A stretch of DNA of 64,000 bases. Origin: Bradyrhizobium arachidis (GTDB lineage Bacteria > Pseudomonadota > Alphaproteobacteria > Rhizobiales > Xanthobacteraceae). The stretch is from assembly GCF_015291705.1 (NCBI RefSeq), contig NZ_CP030050.1, forward strand, positions 1,798,001 through 1,862,000, in the 5' to 3' direction. The position numbers were made by a program, and so were the translations under genes. The notes beneath the pieces are model-generated. The model was given only the letters and a program-made list of their open reading frames with translations, was not told the origin of the DNA and searched no databases. This document shows, piece by piece, positions 27,140 through 36,018 of the stretch (position 1 is the stretch's first letter; each line of letters begins with the position of its first letter).

Positions 27140-28251
27140 TGGCCAACGTTCGCCTGGAGAGCATCAAGAAGGCCTATGGGACCATCGAGATCCTGCGTAA
27201 TATCGATCTGACCATCGATCACGGCGAATTTGTCGTCTTCGTTGGTCCGTCCGGGTCAGGCAAATCCACGCTTCTGCGCATGATTGGCGGACTCGAGCCC
27301 ATCAGCGGCGGGCGGCTCTTCATCGACCATGAGCTCGTCAACGACATCGATGCGGCCGATCGCAACCTCGGCATGGTCTTTCAGAGTTACGCTCTCTATC
27401 CGCATATGACGGTGAGAGAGAACCTGGCCTTTCCCCTGCGCATGGCCAAAGCCTCGAAAGCCGAGATCGCGGCCAAGTTAGCCAAAATAGCGTCGCTATT
27501 GCAGATCGACCATCTATTGGATCGCAAGCCTCGACAGCTTTCAGGCGGGCAACGCCAGCGCGTCGCAATCGGGCGCGCCATCATGCGAGAACCAAAAGTG
27601 TTCCTGTTCGATGAGCCCCTGTCCAACCTCGACACCGAGTTGCGCGTGCAAATGCGGGTTCAGATTGCCAAGCTCCACAAGCAGCTCGGAAATACCATGA
27701 TCTATGTGACACATGACCAGGTCGAGGCGATGACCATGGCCGACAAGATCGTCGTCCTCAAGGACGGCAACATCGAACAGGTTGGCAGCCCCCACGATCT
27801 ATATCACAATCCGGCCTCTCGCTTTGTGGCAGGATTCATCGGCTCGCCGAAGATGAACTTCCTGGGCGGCAAGGTCGTGGCAGCTCACGAGCAAGGCCTG
27901 CACGTCCGACTGGAGGCTGGTTCTACAATCTCCGTTCCGGTCCAGCCGGACCAAATGCTAGTTGGCAAGCCGGTCACTGTCGGAATCCGCCCGGATGACT
28001 TCTGCTCGCCGGCACCCGAGCAGCAGGAGATCTCCATTGGACTTGAGGTCGATTTCGTTGAGCATCTCGGAAGTGTCACGTACATCTACGGTAACGTTGG
28101 AGACGAAACGGTCGTCGCCAGGGCACCAAAATCCGGCTCGCGCAAAGGCGCCGGAAAGCTTACCCTCACCGCCGCTCCAGCCGATTGCCACTTGTTCATG
28201 AGCAATGGAAAGGCGGTTCGGCGGTTGCAAGTGCCTGCGACTTGGAGCTAG
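27139..28251 (+). CDS. ABC importer ATPase (MalK/UgpC type)
   Basis: Nucleotide-binding subunit, 370 aa. Walker A GPSGSGKST, Q-loop FQSYALYPHM, signature LSGGQRQRVAIGRA, Walker B VFLFDEPLSNLD and the H-loop YVTHD are all intact. The C-terminal ~130 residues form the TOBE/OB regulatory domain found in MalK-type proteins that serve family-1 sugar importers. It energises the permeases at 22780 and 23754. It is separated from them by the three enzyme genes but in the same operon. Confidence 0.9.
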   Translation: MANVRLESIKKAYGTIEILRNIDLTIDHGEFVVFVGPSGSGKSTLLRMIGGLEPISGGRLFIDHELVNDIDAADRNLGMVFQSYALYPHMTVRENLAFPLRMAKASKAEIAAKLAKIASLLQIDHLLDRKPRQLSGGQRQRVAIGRAIMREPKVFLFDEPLSNLDTELRVQMRVQIAKLHKQLGNTMIYVTHDQVEAMTMADKIVVLKDGNIEQVGSPHDLYHNPASRFVAGFIGSPKMNFLGGKVVAAHEQGLHVRLEAGSTISVPVQPDQMLVGKPVTVGIRPDDFCSPAPEQQEISIGLEVDFVEHLGSVTYIYGNVGDETVVARAPKSGSRKGAGKLTLTAAPADCHLFMSNGKAVRRLQVPATWS

Positions 28252-28273
28252 TCTTGACGTTGAGCCGTGCGAT

Positions 28274-28326
28274 GATGCCGGCTCCGGATCGACACGCGGA
28301 CCACTGAGGTGAAGGGAGCCGGCATC
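28274..28326 (+). promoter_or_regulatory. 12-bp inverted repeat around the start of the regulator gene
   Basis: Perfect arms GATGCCGGCTCC (28274-28285) and GGAGCCGGCATC (28315-28326) enclose the GTG start at 28309 and its upstream sequence. In RNA the hairpin would bury the initiation region; in DNA it could be an operator. Confidence 0.55.
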
Positions 28327-30063
28327 AGGCAGTTCTTCCGGAATTCCCGTTCGTTCGTCCTTGGTGCGGGGATCGGATCGGGCATGACGGCCAGGGCCGC
28401 GGAGCGGGCGGGCGCCGATTTCGTGCTCGCACTCAATGCTGGCCGTTTTCGTGCCATGGGCGGGGCCTCGCCCGCCTCGATTCTTCCAATCCGCAATAGT
28501 AACGAGTTCGTAGCGGGGTTCGGACGGACCGAGATCCTGCCAAATACGAAACTGCCGGTCTTCTTCGGCACCTGTACATTCGACCCCGAGCTTGATCTGG
28601 ATCGATGGCTCGACCGGATCATCAAATGGGGATTTGCTGGCGTGACCAACTTCCCTTCGGTTATACACATCGATGATGACCGCAGGTCGTTGCTCGAGAA
28701 GTCCGGCCTTGGCTATTCCCGGGAGATCGAGCTCCTTGTGAAGGCTGCAAAACGCGGCCTGATGACGATTGCCTATACTCGCACTCAATCTGAAGCGCGT
28801 CGAATGGTCGAAGCCGGCGCCGAGGCCATTTGCATCAACTTCAATCTAAACCGCGCGGTTGAAAGCGGGTCGGATCCGTCGATCAGCCTGTCTGAACTTG
28901 CAGCGCGTACGAATGCCGTTGCGCGCGTTGCTCAATCCGTCAACAAGAGCACCATCTGCTTGCTTGGGGGCGGCCCGATCACAAAGCCGGACGAGCTCCT
29001 GGACATCTGCCGCGAAACCGGAATCCAAGGGTTCATCGGAGGCTCTTCGCTGGACCGCGTGCCTTTGGAGATGTCGGTCCTCGAGGTGACGTCGGGCTTC
29101 AAGACCATCCACCTGTTGCGCGAGAAGGTGGATCTGCTCGAAAGGAAGCTGCAGTTGAGTGGCTTCAGGCACGGCGTTATCGCGCAGTCCTCGGCAATGA
29201 AGCGCGTCCTCGAGATGACCAAACGGGTTGCGGCAACCCCCAGCCCCGTTCTCATCTGGGGAGAGGCCGGCTCGGGCAAGCGTAGAATAGCAAGCCTGGT
29301 TCACGCGTTTAGCGACCGCAGGCACGCCAAGGCGATGCTGTTTCATTGCCGACCCGGTCCGGCGATGGATACACTCGGCCCGTTTTTCGGCGCCGAGCGC
29401 CTTGAGAGTGGCAGACGCCAATTGTCGCTGCTGGAGGCGTCGAGCGACGGCGCCGTCTTGCTGCTGCATGTTGACCAGCTTTCGCGCGAAGGCCAGGAGC
29501 GCCTCGCCGATTACCTGGAGACAGGCGGGTTTACCCCTCTGAACGGGGTAACTGTCATGCGTTCCCACGCTCGGATCATTGCGACCGCGACAGTGGCCCG
29601 AGGCGCTGGACTTGAAACGGTTCTGTGCGCGCGGCTTCTCGACCTTTTTACCGGGCTGGATCTCCAGTTACCTTCGCTACCCGACAGGCTTGAAGATTTG
29701 CCGCAACTCGTTCAACACTTCACCGTCGAAGCCAAAGGAGATTCCAGCGCCCAGACGCTCACAATCGAAAACTCTGCTTTCCTTGCGCTAGCCGGGCACG
29801 ACTGGCCAGGCAATTTGCGCGAGCTGCGGCAGGTCGTGAACCAGCTCGTGACCCTGGCATCAACTCACATCACCGGTGAGATGCTAAAGCCGCTGTTGGA
29901 GCCGACTTCAGGCGCACGGCCCGCCGCCTCGCTGTCCGAGAGAGACTGGATTATCGAGGGCCTGAAGAGAAACCGGCTTCACCGCGGCAAGACTGCTCGC
30001 TCTCTCGGGCTTTCGCGCAAAACCCTCTACAACAAAATCAAGAAACTACGGATCCTCGAATAA
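28309..30063 (+). CDS. TIM-barrel (PEP-hydrolase-like) + degenerate AAA+ + Fis HTH regulator
   Basis: A 584-aa three-part protein. Residues ~8-265 form the PEP-hydrolase/Tm-1-associated TIM-barrel domain (LGAGIGSGMTARAAERAGAD, FAGVTNFPSVIHID). Residues ~290-510 align with the AAA+ domain of sigma-54 activators: Walker A GEAGSGKR at 318-325, GHDWPGNLRELRQV at 496-509. The GAFTGA loop is missing, and the Walker B position reads AVLLLHVDQL without the usual D-E pair. Residues ~545-584 (KTARSLGLSRKTLYNKIKKL) are a Fis-type DNA-binding helix-turn-helix. I infer a ligand-sensing regulator working without sigma-54. The GTG start is chosen because the barrel needs residues upstream of the next ATG. 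It is the last gene of the operon. Confidence 0.8.
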   Translation: MKGAGIRQFFRNSRSFVLGAGIGSGMTARAAERAGADFVLALNAGRFRAMGGASPASILPIRNSNEFVAGFGRTEILPNTKLPVFFGTCTFDPELDLDRWLDRIIKWGFAGVTNFPSVIHIDDDRRSLLEKSGLGYSREIELLVKAAKRGLMTIAYTRTQSEARRMVEAGAEAICINFNLNRAVESGSDPSISLSELAARTNAVARVAQSVNKSTICLLGGGPITKPDELLDICRETGIQGFIGGSSLDRVPLEMSVLEVTSGFKTIHLLREKVDLLERKLQLSGFRHGVIAQSSAMKRVLEMTKRVAATPSPVLIWGEAGSGKRRIASLVHAFSDRRHAKAMLFHCRPGPAMDTLGPFFGAERLESGRRQLSLLEASSDGAVLLLHVDQLSREGQERLADYLETGGFTPLNGVTVMRSHARIIATATVARGAGLETVLCARLLDLFTGLDLQLPSLPDRLEDLPQLVQHFTVEAKGDSSAQTLTIENSAFLALAGHDWPGNLRELRQVVNQLVTLASTHITGEMLKPLLEPTSGARPAASLSERDWIIEGLKRNRLHRGKTARSLGLSRKTLYNKIKKLRILE

Positions 30064-30067
30064 GGCC

Positions 30068-30619
30068 TCATGCCCGTCGAAGCGGCTGCTTGGCCGTGGA
30101 GGCCTGCTCCAGAGAGAACTTCGGTACCGACGACGATCCATGAGAGCCAAGGCTTATGAGCCTGATGTCCGATCCAATCGGCAGCGCAAGCGCCTCGGGT
30201 CGCAGATAGACGGACCCATCCAGTTGCGAACCTAGCCGTTGCTCCGCGGCTGTTATCTTTGCCTCGTCCGCCGCGACAAACAGGACTTTGAACCCTCGGC
30301 TTGCAAACCACTCCATACGGCGAAGCTCGAGCTCCTGACCGCGATCGAGCGGCACTCCTGCCGGTGTCCGTTCAATCATGAAGGCAGGCGGAAAGTTCGT
30401 CACTCCGGTCATCCTTGCACCTTCCAACAAATCACCAAGATCTTCCCAGCATGCAAACGGGTCGATCATGACGATCGCCGCATAGCAGGAAGGGGGCACC
30501 TTGGGCCCCGCTTGCAAGTTCCGCAGGAGACAGTCGTTCCAGTCGATGACGGGAAGCGTGGCCATGACCAGCATGGCGTTCTGTGGAAGGGTCCGCAGTG
30601 ATGGCGCATAGATCGTCAT
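30068..30619 (-). CDS. Diverged half-barrel paralog of the PEP-hydrolase-like domain
   Basis: A 183-aa protein from the ATG at 30619 (a GTG start at 30670 would add 17 residues). The middle block MTGVTNFPPAFMIE matches FAGVTNFPSVIHID of the preceding regulator and FSGVINYPTISTMG of the barrel protein at 43839. The surrounding order (L-P-x-x-D-W-N-D, D-P-F-A-C-W, GQELELRRMEWFASRGFKVL) also follows that domain, but the N-terminal phosphate/metal loop GAGIGSG and the C-terminal part are missing. It is probably a sensory or accessory derivative rather than an enzyme. It converges with the regulator gene four bases apart, and repeat site B lies just upstream. Confidence 0.65.
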   Translation of the reverse strand: MTIYAPSLRTLPQNAMLVMATLPVIDWNDCLLRNLQAGPKVPPSCYAAIVMIDPFACWEDLGDLLEGARMTGVTNFPPAFMIERTPAGVPLDRGQELELRRMEWFASRGFKVLFVAADEAKITAAEQRLGSQLDGSVYLRPEALALPIGSDIRLISLGSHGSSSVPKFSLEQASTAKQPLRRA

Positions 30620-30675
30620 CTGATCACCGCGAGACGAGGAGAGACTTGCGGCAAGGCGACCTACTCTCACGGTTT

Positions 30676-30695
30676 CTACCCAACCCTACCCAATT
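30676..30695. promoter_or_regulatory. 10-bp-period direct repeat, site B
   Basis: CTACCCAACCCTACCCAATT, two perfect CTACCCAA units. It lies 57 bases upstream of the ATG of the leftward half-barrel gene, so its orientation relative to that gene is opposite to the other sites. Confidence 0.55.
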
Positions 30696-31637
30696 GATGC
30701 TTCCGCCGATCTTACACGCCGCTTCATCCAGGTCTAGACCACGACGTCGATCGTTACCGGAGCAACGTCCTGTCCTTCTTTGGCGTAGGAGCCAGGTTCG
30801 GCTGGGAAGGGGTGGTCGTCGGCGCCGTTTCCTCCTGGCTGCATGACGGGGCTCTCCGCGCCCGTCCTGAGTGCCGGATGCGATTTGCTGCAGGGTACTG
30901 AGCGAGCTCCGCTCGCGGTGAAAGAGGGCCCGTAAAGCGCGTCTCGGGTAAAGAAATTTCGGGCGAACTATCTGCGCCCTACGGATCCGCTAGCAGACCG
31001 GCTCGTCTGCTTCCTCCCTGACTGGCGCCGCTGCTGGAAACTCCGGCAGCGGCATCTTTTTGACTCGGAGCGCGCCTCGCCGCGCGCTCGGGAACTGGTG
31101 TCGCGGAATTGGACGTCCTTGCGATCATGCGGGCGGCTTAATCCATCAAAGATCCGCCAGTTACGCTTGCCTCGGTCGGTTCATGGGAGGCGGCTTCCAA
31201 TCCACACGGTGGCGCTCAATCACCTCGTTTCGGAACTGCTGTACCTCATCGGGCGCCTTCATCGAAACGCAGAGGGGCCCGTCAGGTCGCTCCATCGCGA
31301 GGGATCCTTTCGATGATGCGGCAGGCCCCGGCACGCTCTTGGCTGGCTAAGGACCTCGGACGCTAATATCCCCCAATGAGCCTTCCATGTGTGTTAGTTC
31401 AATGGGTTAACCGACCTTCGCCGTGCAATCGAATCCTTGCGCACCCGACAAAAAACCATCGCCATAGGATTCGTCGCATCGCATCTAGCTTGCGCAAGCG
31501 CAATCATTTATACGGCACATATACTAATCTGCTACAAGCTCCGCGCTCGATTTTCCGTGGCGCACCCTTAGATAGCACGAATCAGCGAGCGACGCGCGGC
31601 AGCGGCCGCGACGGTACGGCGGACGGGAAGGACATAG
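30696..31637. other. Gene-poor stretch with an orphan terminator
   Basis: About 940 bases. A plus-strand frame near 30736-30910 reads like a protein fragment (VLSFFGVGARFGWEGVVVGA) but has no start and no family that I recognise. A clear terminator hairpin lies at 31027-31061. Nothing else is identified. Confidence 0.45.
31027..31061 (+). terminator. Rho-independent terminator, orphan
   Basis: Stem GCCGCTGC / GCAGCGGC (8 bp) with an 11-base loop, followed by ATCTTTTTG. No intact gene lies directly upstream on the plus strand, so it may be the end of a deleted gene. Confidence 0.6.
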
Positions 31638-31841
31638 ATGGCTGCTCAGAGTGACCCGCCCTTTTCGTCGACGGTCTCGTCCGTGATCGACGCTTTCACG
31701 AAAAGGCTTGAGGACCATAAGACTTTGCCGTCGGCATCGCTCACCGCGTTGCGACAGGCGCTCACGGAACACAAGCTTGACGCAGACAGCCTGCGGGAGG
31801 CGATCTTCACCCCTGCGGAGCAGAACGATGATCCAGATTGA
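31638..31841 (+). CDS. Small protein coupled to the SMC-like ATPase
   Basis: A 67-aa soluble, helical, acidic-tailed protein (SSVIDAFTKRLEDHKTLPSA; ending PAEQNDDPD). AAGGA precedes the ATG. It overlaps the ATPase gene by 14 bases, so both are co-translated. The family is unknown to me. By position it is the likely partner or regulator of the ATPase. Confidence 0.65.
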   Translation: MAAQSDPPFSSTVSSVIDAFTKRLEDHKTLPSASLTALRQALTEHKLDADSLREAIFTPAEQNDDPD

Positions 31842-34296
31842 GGAAATCGAGATCGTCGAATTCCGCGGCATCCGTCATCTGAAGCGTTCGCTCGGGCGCA
31901 GGAGCCTCGGCGTCGCGGGACCGAACGGTACCGGCAAGAGCGGCATCGTGGATGCCATCGAGTTCGCCCTCACCGGAAACATCACCCGGCTCGGTGGCAC
32001 GGGTACGGCTGAACTGAGCGTCAAGGCGCACGCCCCGCACGTAGATTCGAGCAAGAAGCCCCAGAACGCGCTGGTTCGCCTCAAGGTTTATGCGCCTGCC
32101 CTGAAGAAAAGCTTCACGATCGAACGGAGCGTCAAGAACGCAACGACCGCGACGCTGGAGCCGAACGACACCGAGGCCAAGTCCATTCTCGCACAGCTCG
32201 AAACCCATCCTGAGTTTGCACTGTCTCGTCGCGAGATCATCAAATACATCCTCGTCCCGGCGGGGAAGCGGTCGCAATACGTCCAGGAGCTTCTGCGCCT
32301 CGATCAACTCGAAAAGCTGCGGACCTCGTTCCAGCGCGTTGCCAATGAGGCAAAGCGCGACCACACCCGGGCTCAGGCGGAAGATCAGCGTACCAAATCC
32401 GATTTCTTCCGGCACCTCGGCATCGCGGCTCCCAAAAAGAATGAGCTGCTTACTGCGGTAAATGCCCGGCGTGCCGTTCTGAAGCTCGACCCGGTCACGG
32501 ACCTCGCGCCGGCAAATGCCCTGAAGGAAGGCGTCAATACAGAGGTCAAAGAGAAGACGCTGCAACCCTTTTCCAAGCTTGGTGCCAAGAGCGACCTTGC
32601 AGCCTATCTGGATCGTCTCGCTGCCTCGCAGCAGGCGGGAATAACCGGTGATAGGGCTGCGGCTGTTGCCGCGCTCACCAAGCTCACCGATGACCCGGCA
32701 TTGTTGAAGGTGGTCAAGCAACGCGCGCTGCTCGAGCGGGGGCTCGACCTTCTTGAGGAAGATGCTTGCCCGCTCTGTGACAACGCCTGGGAAATGGCAG
32801 CGCTGGCTGCCCATCTTCAGGAGAAGATTGCAAAAGCCGATGCCGCGTCTGCTGTTCTGGAGCAGCTTGCAGCGGCAATTGCTCCTCTTACGGCGCACCT
32901 GCAGGCGGTGGTCCGGGACGCCGGCAAGGTGGCCCAATGGTGCGAGAAGGCCAACCCTCCGATAGATGCTTCGGCACTCGGCGCTCAGGCCAAGGCGCTC
33001 GACGGCGACCGCGTCATCCTCGATAAGGTCGTTGGCGACCCGGCGGTCATTGCTGAAGCCCTGCAAGCACTCGGCCGATTGGGCTCGCCCATCGCGGCCG
33101 AGCTGCTTCAAGCCACAGACGGTCTTGCGGCTCATATCGACACGTTGCCAGATCCTTCAACGGAGGAAGTGGCGAAGGAATTCTTGATCGTGGCGCAGGA
33201 AAAATACGATCAATGCCGCGTGACCCGGCGCGCGCTGAGCGTGTCGGCGCAGCAGGCCGAGACAGCGTCGGCCGTGCTGAGCCACTACGGCGCGGTCAGC
33301 ACCGCCATCCTGGAGGGCATCTACGACAAGGTGCAAAAGGATTTCACCGAATATTACAGCTTCATCAACCGTGACGATGAAGACAAGTTCGAGGGTAAGC
33401 TCTCGCCGTCGTTCGGCAGGCTCGCTTTCGATGTTGACTTCTACGGCCGGGGCAAGTTTCCGCCTGGCGCCTACCATAGCGAGGGCCATCAAGATGGTAT
33501 GGGTCTGTGCCTCTATCTTGCACTGGTGAAGCATACGCTCGGCGACGGGTTCACGCTCGCCGTCTTGGACGATGTGCTGATGTCTGTCGATGCCGGCCAT
33601 CGGCGTGAGGTCTGTGCGCTCCTGAAGCAGAAGTTTCCCAACACGCAGTTTATCCTGACCACCCACGACGGGGTGTGGCTCAAGTTCATGCAGAGCGAAA
33701 AGCTGGTCCAGAGCACGCTCAGCTTTGGCGGCTGGACGGTTGACGGCGGCCCACAGGTCTGGACCGAAGGCGACGTCTGGACGCAGATCGACGAATACCT
33801 GGCTAAGGGCAATGTCCCGCAGGCGGCGGGAACGTTGCGCCGCTACCTCGAATTCACCTCGACGATCCTGGCTGACAACCTGCGTGCTCGCATCGAATAT
33901 CACGGTAACGGACAATACGATCTCGGTGATCTCTGGCCCAACGTGTTGGCCGCCTGGAAAGCCCGCCTCCAGGAGGCGCGCGATTCGGCGGCCTCATGGG
34001 GCAAGAATATCCAGGAGGCCGAAACGCTCCAGGTCGAATCCAAGAAACGTGTCGCCGCAACGAAGTCGGAAGAATGGATGATCAACAAGGCCGTCCATTA
34101 CAACGCCTGGGCGGATCTGCAACCGAAGGAATTCGTTGCGGTCGCGAGTTCGTTTCAGGAATTGCTTCGACTGATGCAATGCCCCAACACCGATTGCGGT
34201 GAGTTCCTCTGCGTTTCACCTATCAAGGGCGACAAGGAGGTGCTCCGCTGCAGCTGCGGCACGGTCAGTCTCAACCTGGTGCCGAAAAAGAAATGA
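31828..34296 (+). CDS. SMC/RecF-like ATPase with zinc hook and C-terminal zinc ribbon
   Basis: An 822-aa P-loop ATPase of the ABC/SMC/Rad50 class. Walker A is GPNGTGKS at 31-38, preceded by the typical IVEFRGIRHLKRSL. A central CPLC pair (Cys314/Cys317) lies within helical sequence, as in Rad50-type hooks. The signature region is SEGHQDGMGLCLYLALVK, and Walker B is LAVLDDVLMSVDAGHR with Asp581/Asp582. The C-terminus adds Cys785, Cys790, Cys795, Cys808 and Cys810, which look like a zinc ribbon. Such ATPases act in DNA repair or in anti-phage and anti-plasmid systems. It sits between a coupled small gene and a third, broken gene, beside a SIR2-like gene, which favours defence. The exact activity is unknown. 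Confidence 0.82.
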   Translation: MIQIEEIEIVEFRGIRHLKRSLGRRSLGVAGPNGTGKSGIVDAIEFALTGNITRLGGTGTAELSVKAHAPHVDSSKKPQNALVRLKVYAPALKKSFTIERSVKNATTATLEPNDTEAKSILAQLETHPEFALSRREIIKYILVPAGKRSQYVQELLRLDQLEKLRTSFQRVANEAKRDHTRAQAEDQRTKSDFFRHLGIAAPKKNELLTAVNARRAVLKLDPVTDLAPANALKEGVNTEVKEKTLQPFSKLGAKSDLAAYLDRLAASQQAGITGDRAAAVAALTKLTDDPALLKVVKQRALLERGLDLLEEDACPLCDNAWEMAALAAHLQEKIAKADAASAVLEQLAAAIAPLTAHLQAVVRDAGKVAQWCEKANPPIDASALGAQAKALDGDRVILDKVVGDPAVIAEALQALGRLGSPIAAELLQATDGLAAHIDTLPDPSTEEVAKEFLIVAQEKYDQCRVTRRALSVSAQQAETASAVLSHYGAVSTAILEGIYDKVQKDFTEYYSFINRDDEDKFEGKLSPSFGRLAFDVDFYGRGKFPPGAYHSEGHQDGMGLCLYLALVKHTLGDGFTLAVLDDVLMSVDAGHRREVCALLKQKFPNTQFILTTHDGVWLKFMQSEKLVQSTLSFGGWTVDGGPQVWTEGDVWTQIDEYLAKGNVPQAAGTLRRYLEFTSTILADNLRARIEYHGNGQYDLGDLWPNVLAAWKARLQEARDSAASWGKNIQEAETLQVESKKRVAATKSEEWMINKAVHYNAWADLQPKEFVAVASSFQELLRLMQCPNTDCGEFLCVSPIKGDKEVLRCSCGTVSLNLVPKKK

Positions 34297-34496
34297 CGCG
34301 CGTAGGTGATCCTGTGACCAACCACGGCAACGATGAGACCATTGTCATGGTCTCGAAGGTCTATGACAAGGATGGTGAGCATGGTGAAGCAGAGATGGCC
34401 GTGAAGTACCAGACGCGCTGGATCGGCGGCGGCATGTCGGCGTGTGACGATTCATTTGACCCGCGGCGCGCGCGCCCTAGGGAATTCCCCAATTGA
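34293..34496 (+). pseudogene. Third gene of the ATPase cluster, truncated
   Basis: The ATG overlaps the ATPase stop (ATGA), so a real coupled gene starts here. The first ~45 residues look coding (NDETIVMVSKVYDKDGEHGE, then AVKYQTRWIGGG). After about 34450 the frame becomes arginine/proline-rich and ends, as if cut by a rearrangement. I do not recognise the family. Confidence 0.45.
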
Positions 34497-34722
34497 ATGT
34501 CTATTCAGATTGTGATGTTGATCTAATGATTAGCTCAAATTCTCGGACCTCCCATGCCGACCGGCGAGCCAAGCCGGGACCGACGGCGAGAGCGCCTTGG
34601 CGATTGGACCATCGCGATCGGGAAATTCGGTATCTGACTTGCATCAATGTGTCAGTCTGGCCCGATACGAAACACAGTTAAAGATTGATAGGTGGAGGCG
34701 CCGGCGTGACGACGTTCGATCC

Positions 34723-35433
34723 ATGCGCGAGGGCGAGGAGCTCCGAGAACAGCTGACGTCTGACCGCCGGAGGCTAATTGTTTTCTTTGGTGCGGGCACA
34801 TCGCAAGCAGTTGGTTTGAATGGTGTAGTCCAGCTGACCTCAAACGTTCGGAGTCAACTCGACGCCAAGATGCAACCTGAGTATGATCGCGTCTTGTCCG
34901 AAGTCGGGGCAGGGGCGCACATTGAGCACGTACTAAACCGCGTAAGGCTCTGTCGCGAGATGATCGGCGACAGCAAAACTGCGGCGGCCGGCGGCTTCAC
35001 TGGCGTTGCTGCGACAGAGTTGGACCGAGCGATCTGCAAGGCAATCTATCAGAGAGTAAGTGTTGATCCGACCAAGGGGTTTCAGCTTCATGCTGAGTTC
35101 GCGGCTTGGTTGAGCTCCGTCCAGCGGGCAAAACCAGTCGAAATCTTCTCAACCAACTATGATCTCCTGATCGAGCGGGGGCTCGAAATAGCGTTGGTGC
35201 CCTATTTCGATGGGTACCTCGGCGCGGTGAATCCGGATTTTTCCGACGCGGCAGCGGATGATTCCGACAATCTCAGTCAATTGCCTCGCACGTGGGCGCG
35301 GCTGTGGAAGCTGCACGGGTCCATTGGATGGCGCGTGGCGGAAGAGGCCATCACGGGAGCGAAGAAGGTCGTTCGCCTGCCCCTGGTCCCGCCCAAAGCT
35401 ACCGTCACCGGCTCCCTCTCAGGCCGGGCCTGA
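34723..35433 (+). pseudogene. SIR2-like domain protein, C-terminally truncated
   Basis: 236 aa. The SIR2-like NAD-binding fold is visible as IVFFGAGTSQAVGL (18-32), EIFSTNYDLLIERGLE (140-155) and WKLHGSIGW (195-203), which carries the conserved histidine. SIR2-like proteins of this class are NAD-consuming effectors of anti-phage systems. The match stops after KKVVRLP (about 35385). The last residues come from another sequence, overlapping a small gene on the opposite strand. Full-length relatives are longer, so this copy is probably dead or altered. Confidence 0.72.
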
Positions 35434-35592
35434 TTGGTAGAACCCAAACACCAGCTGATCTTTCGATCTTCGCAAGCTTAGACGGTAAGCCGCAGCACGG
35501 TGCGCATCGCGCACCTGCTCGCGCTTGCCCGCCTTCCATCGCGAGTATCGCTTCACAAACACGTCTTTGGGTCCTTTGCCACGAGTTGCCAT
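35419..35592 (-). CDS. Small basic protein fragment, 57 aa
   Basis: Begins MATRGKGPKDVFVKRYSRWK and continues to SLRRSKDQLVFGF, then a few junction residues. The KDVFVKxYxRW ... RxSxDQLxFGF layout resembles short hypothetical proteins that I recall from Bradyrhizobium. The C-terminal YQSGPA probably comes from the breakpoint with the SIR2 gene. Function unknown. Confidence 0.4.
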   Translation of the reverse strand: MATRGKGPKDVFVKRYSRWKAGKREQVRDAHRAAAYRLSLRRSKDQLVFGFYQSGPA

Positions 35593-36018
35593 GGCGAAGG
35601 CCTCCGCTGTCAGGCGGGATAGAGCCCGCCGCTCGGCTTGCTAACTCGCAAGCCCGCACCTTGGAGCCAGCCTGTCGACTGTGACAAAGGAGTCGCCGGT
35701 GACGGCTCGGTCAATCTCTCCGATTCTCGCCCGGTGATGTGAGATCGCCTTAGGTGCCCGGTAGGGCTTTTGCGATCCCATGGTGGGCTGCCCGCACCAA
35801 GGGAAATCCTTACTGTGTACGGGCGCTGATGCGGCCGCGCCGATTTCCTATAGCGGCACGGAACCAGGTCGGTGGTCGAATAAGGGGCTACAGAGCCTTG
35901 TTGTATAGTGCTTTTCCCTCATTGTGACTGACTGTAGCCACGCCGTTGCCGCGAGTTGTGCGTCGTGCAAGAGTCGCCCGAAGGAAGGCTACAGAGCGCG
36001 GGCTAGAGACTACCATCC
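35593..36018. other. Stretch without a recognisable gene
   Basis: About 425 bases. No gene, RNA or strong repeat that I can name. Confidence 0.4.

Noticed and set aside
27958..28788. 276-aa minus-strand open frame
   Set aside because: Antisense to the ABC ATPase and the regulator; no motif and no ribosome binding site.
31807..33135. 442-aa open frame on the minus strand
   Set aside because: Exactly antisense to the SMC-like ATPase; arginine/leucine-rich shadow without motifs.
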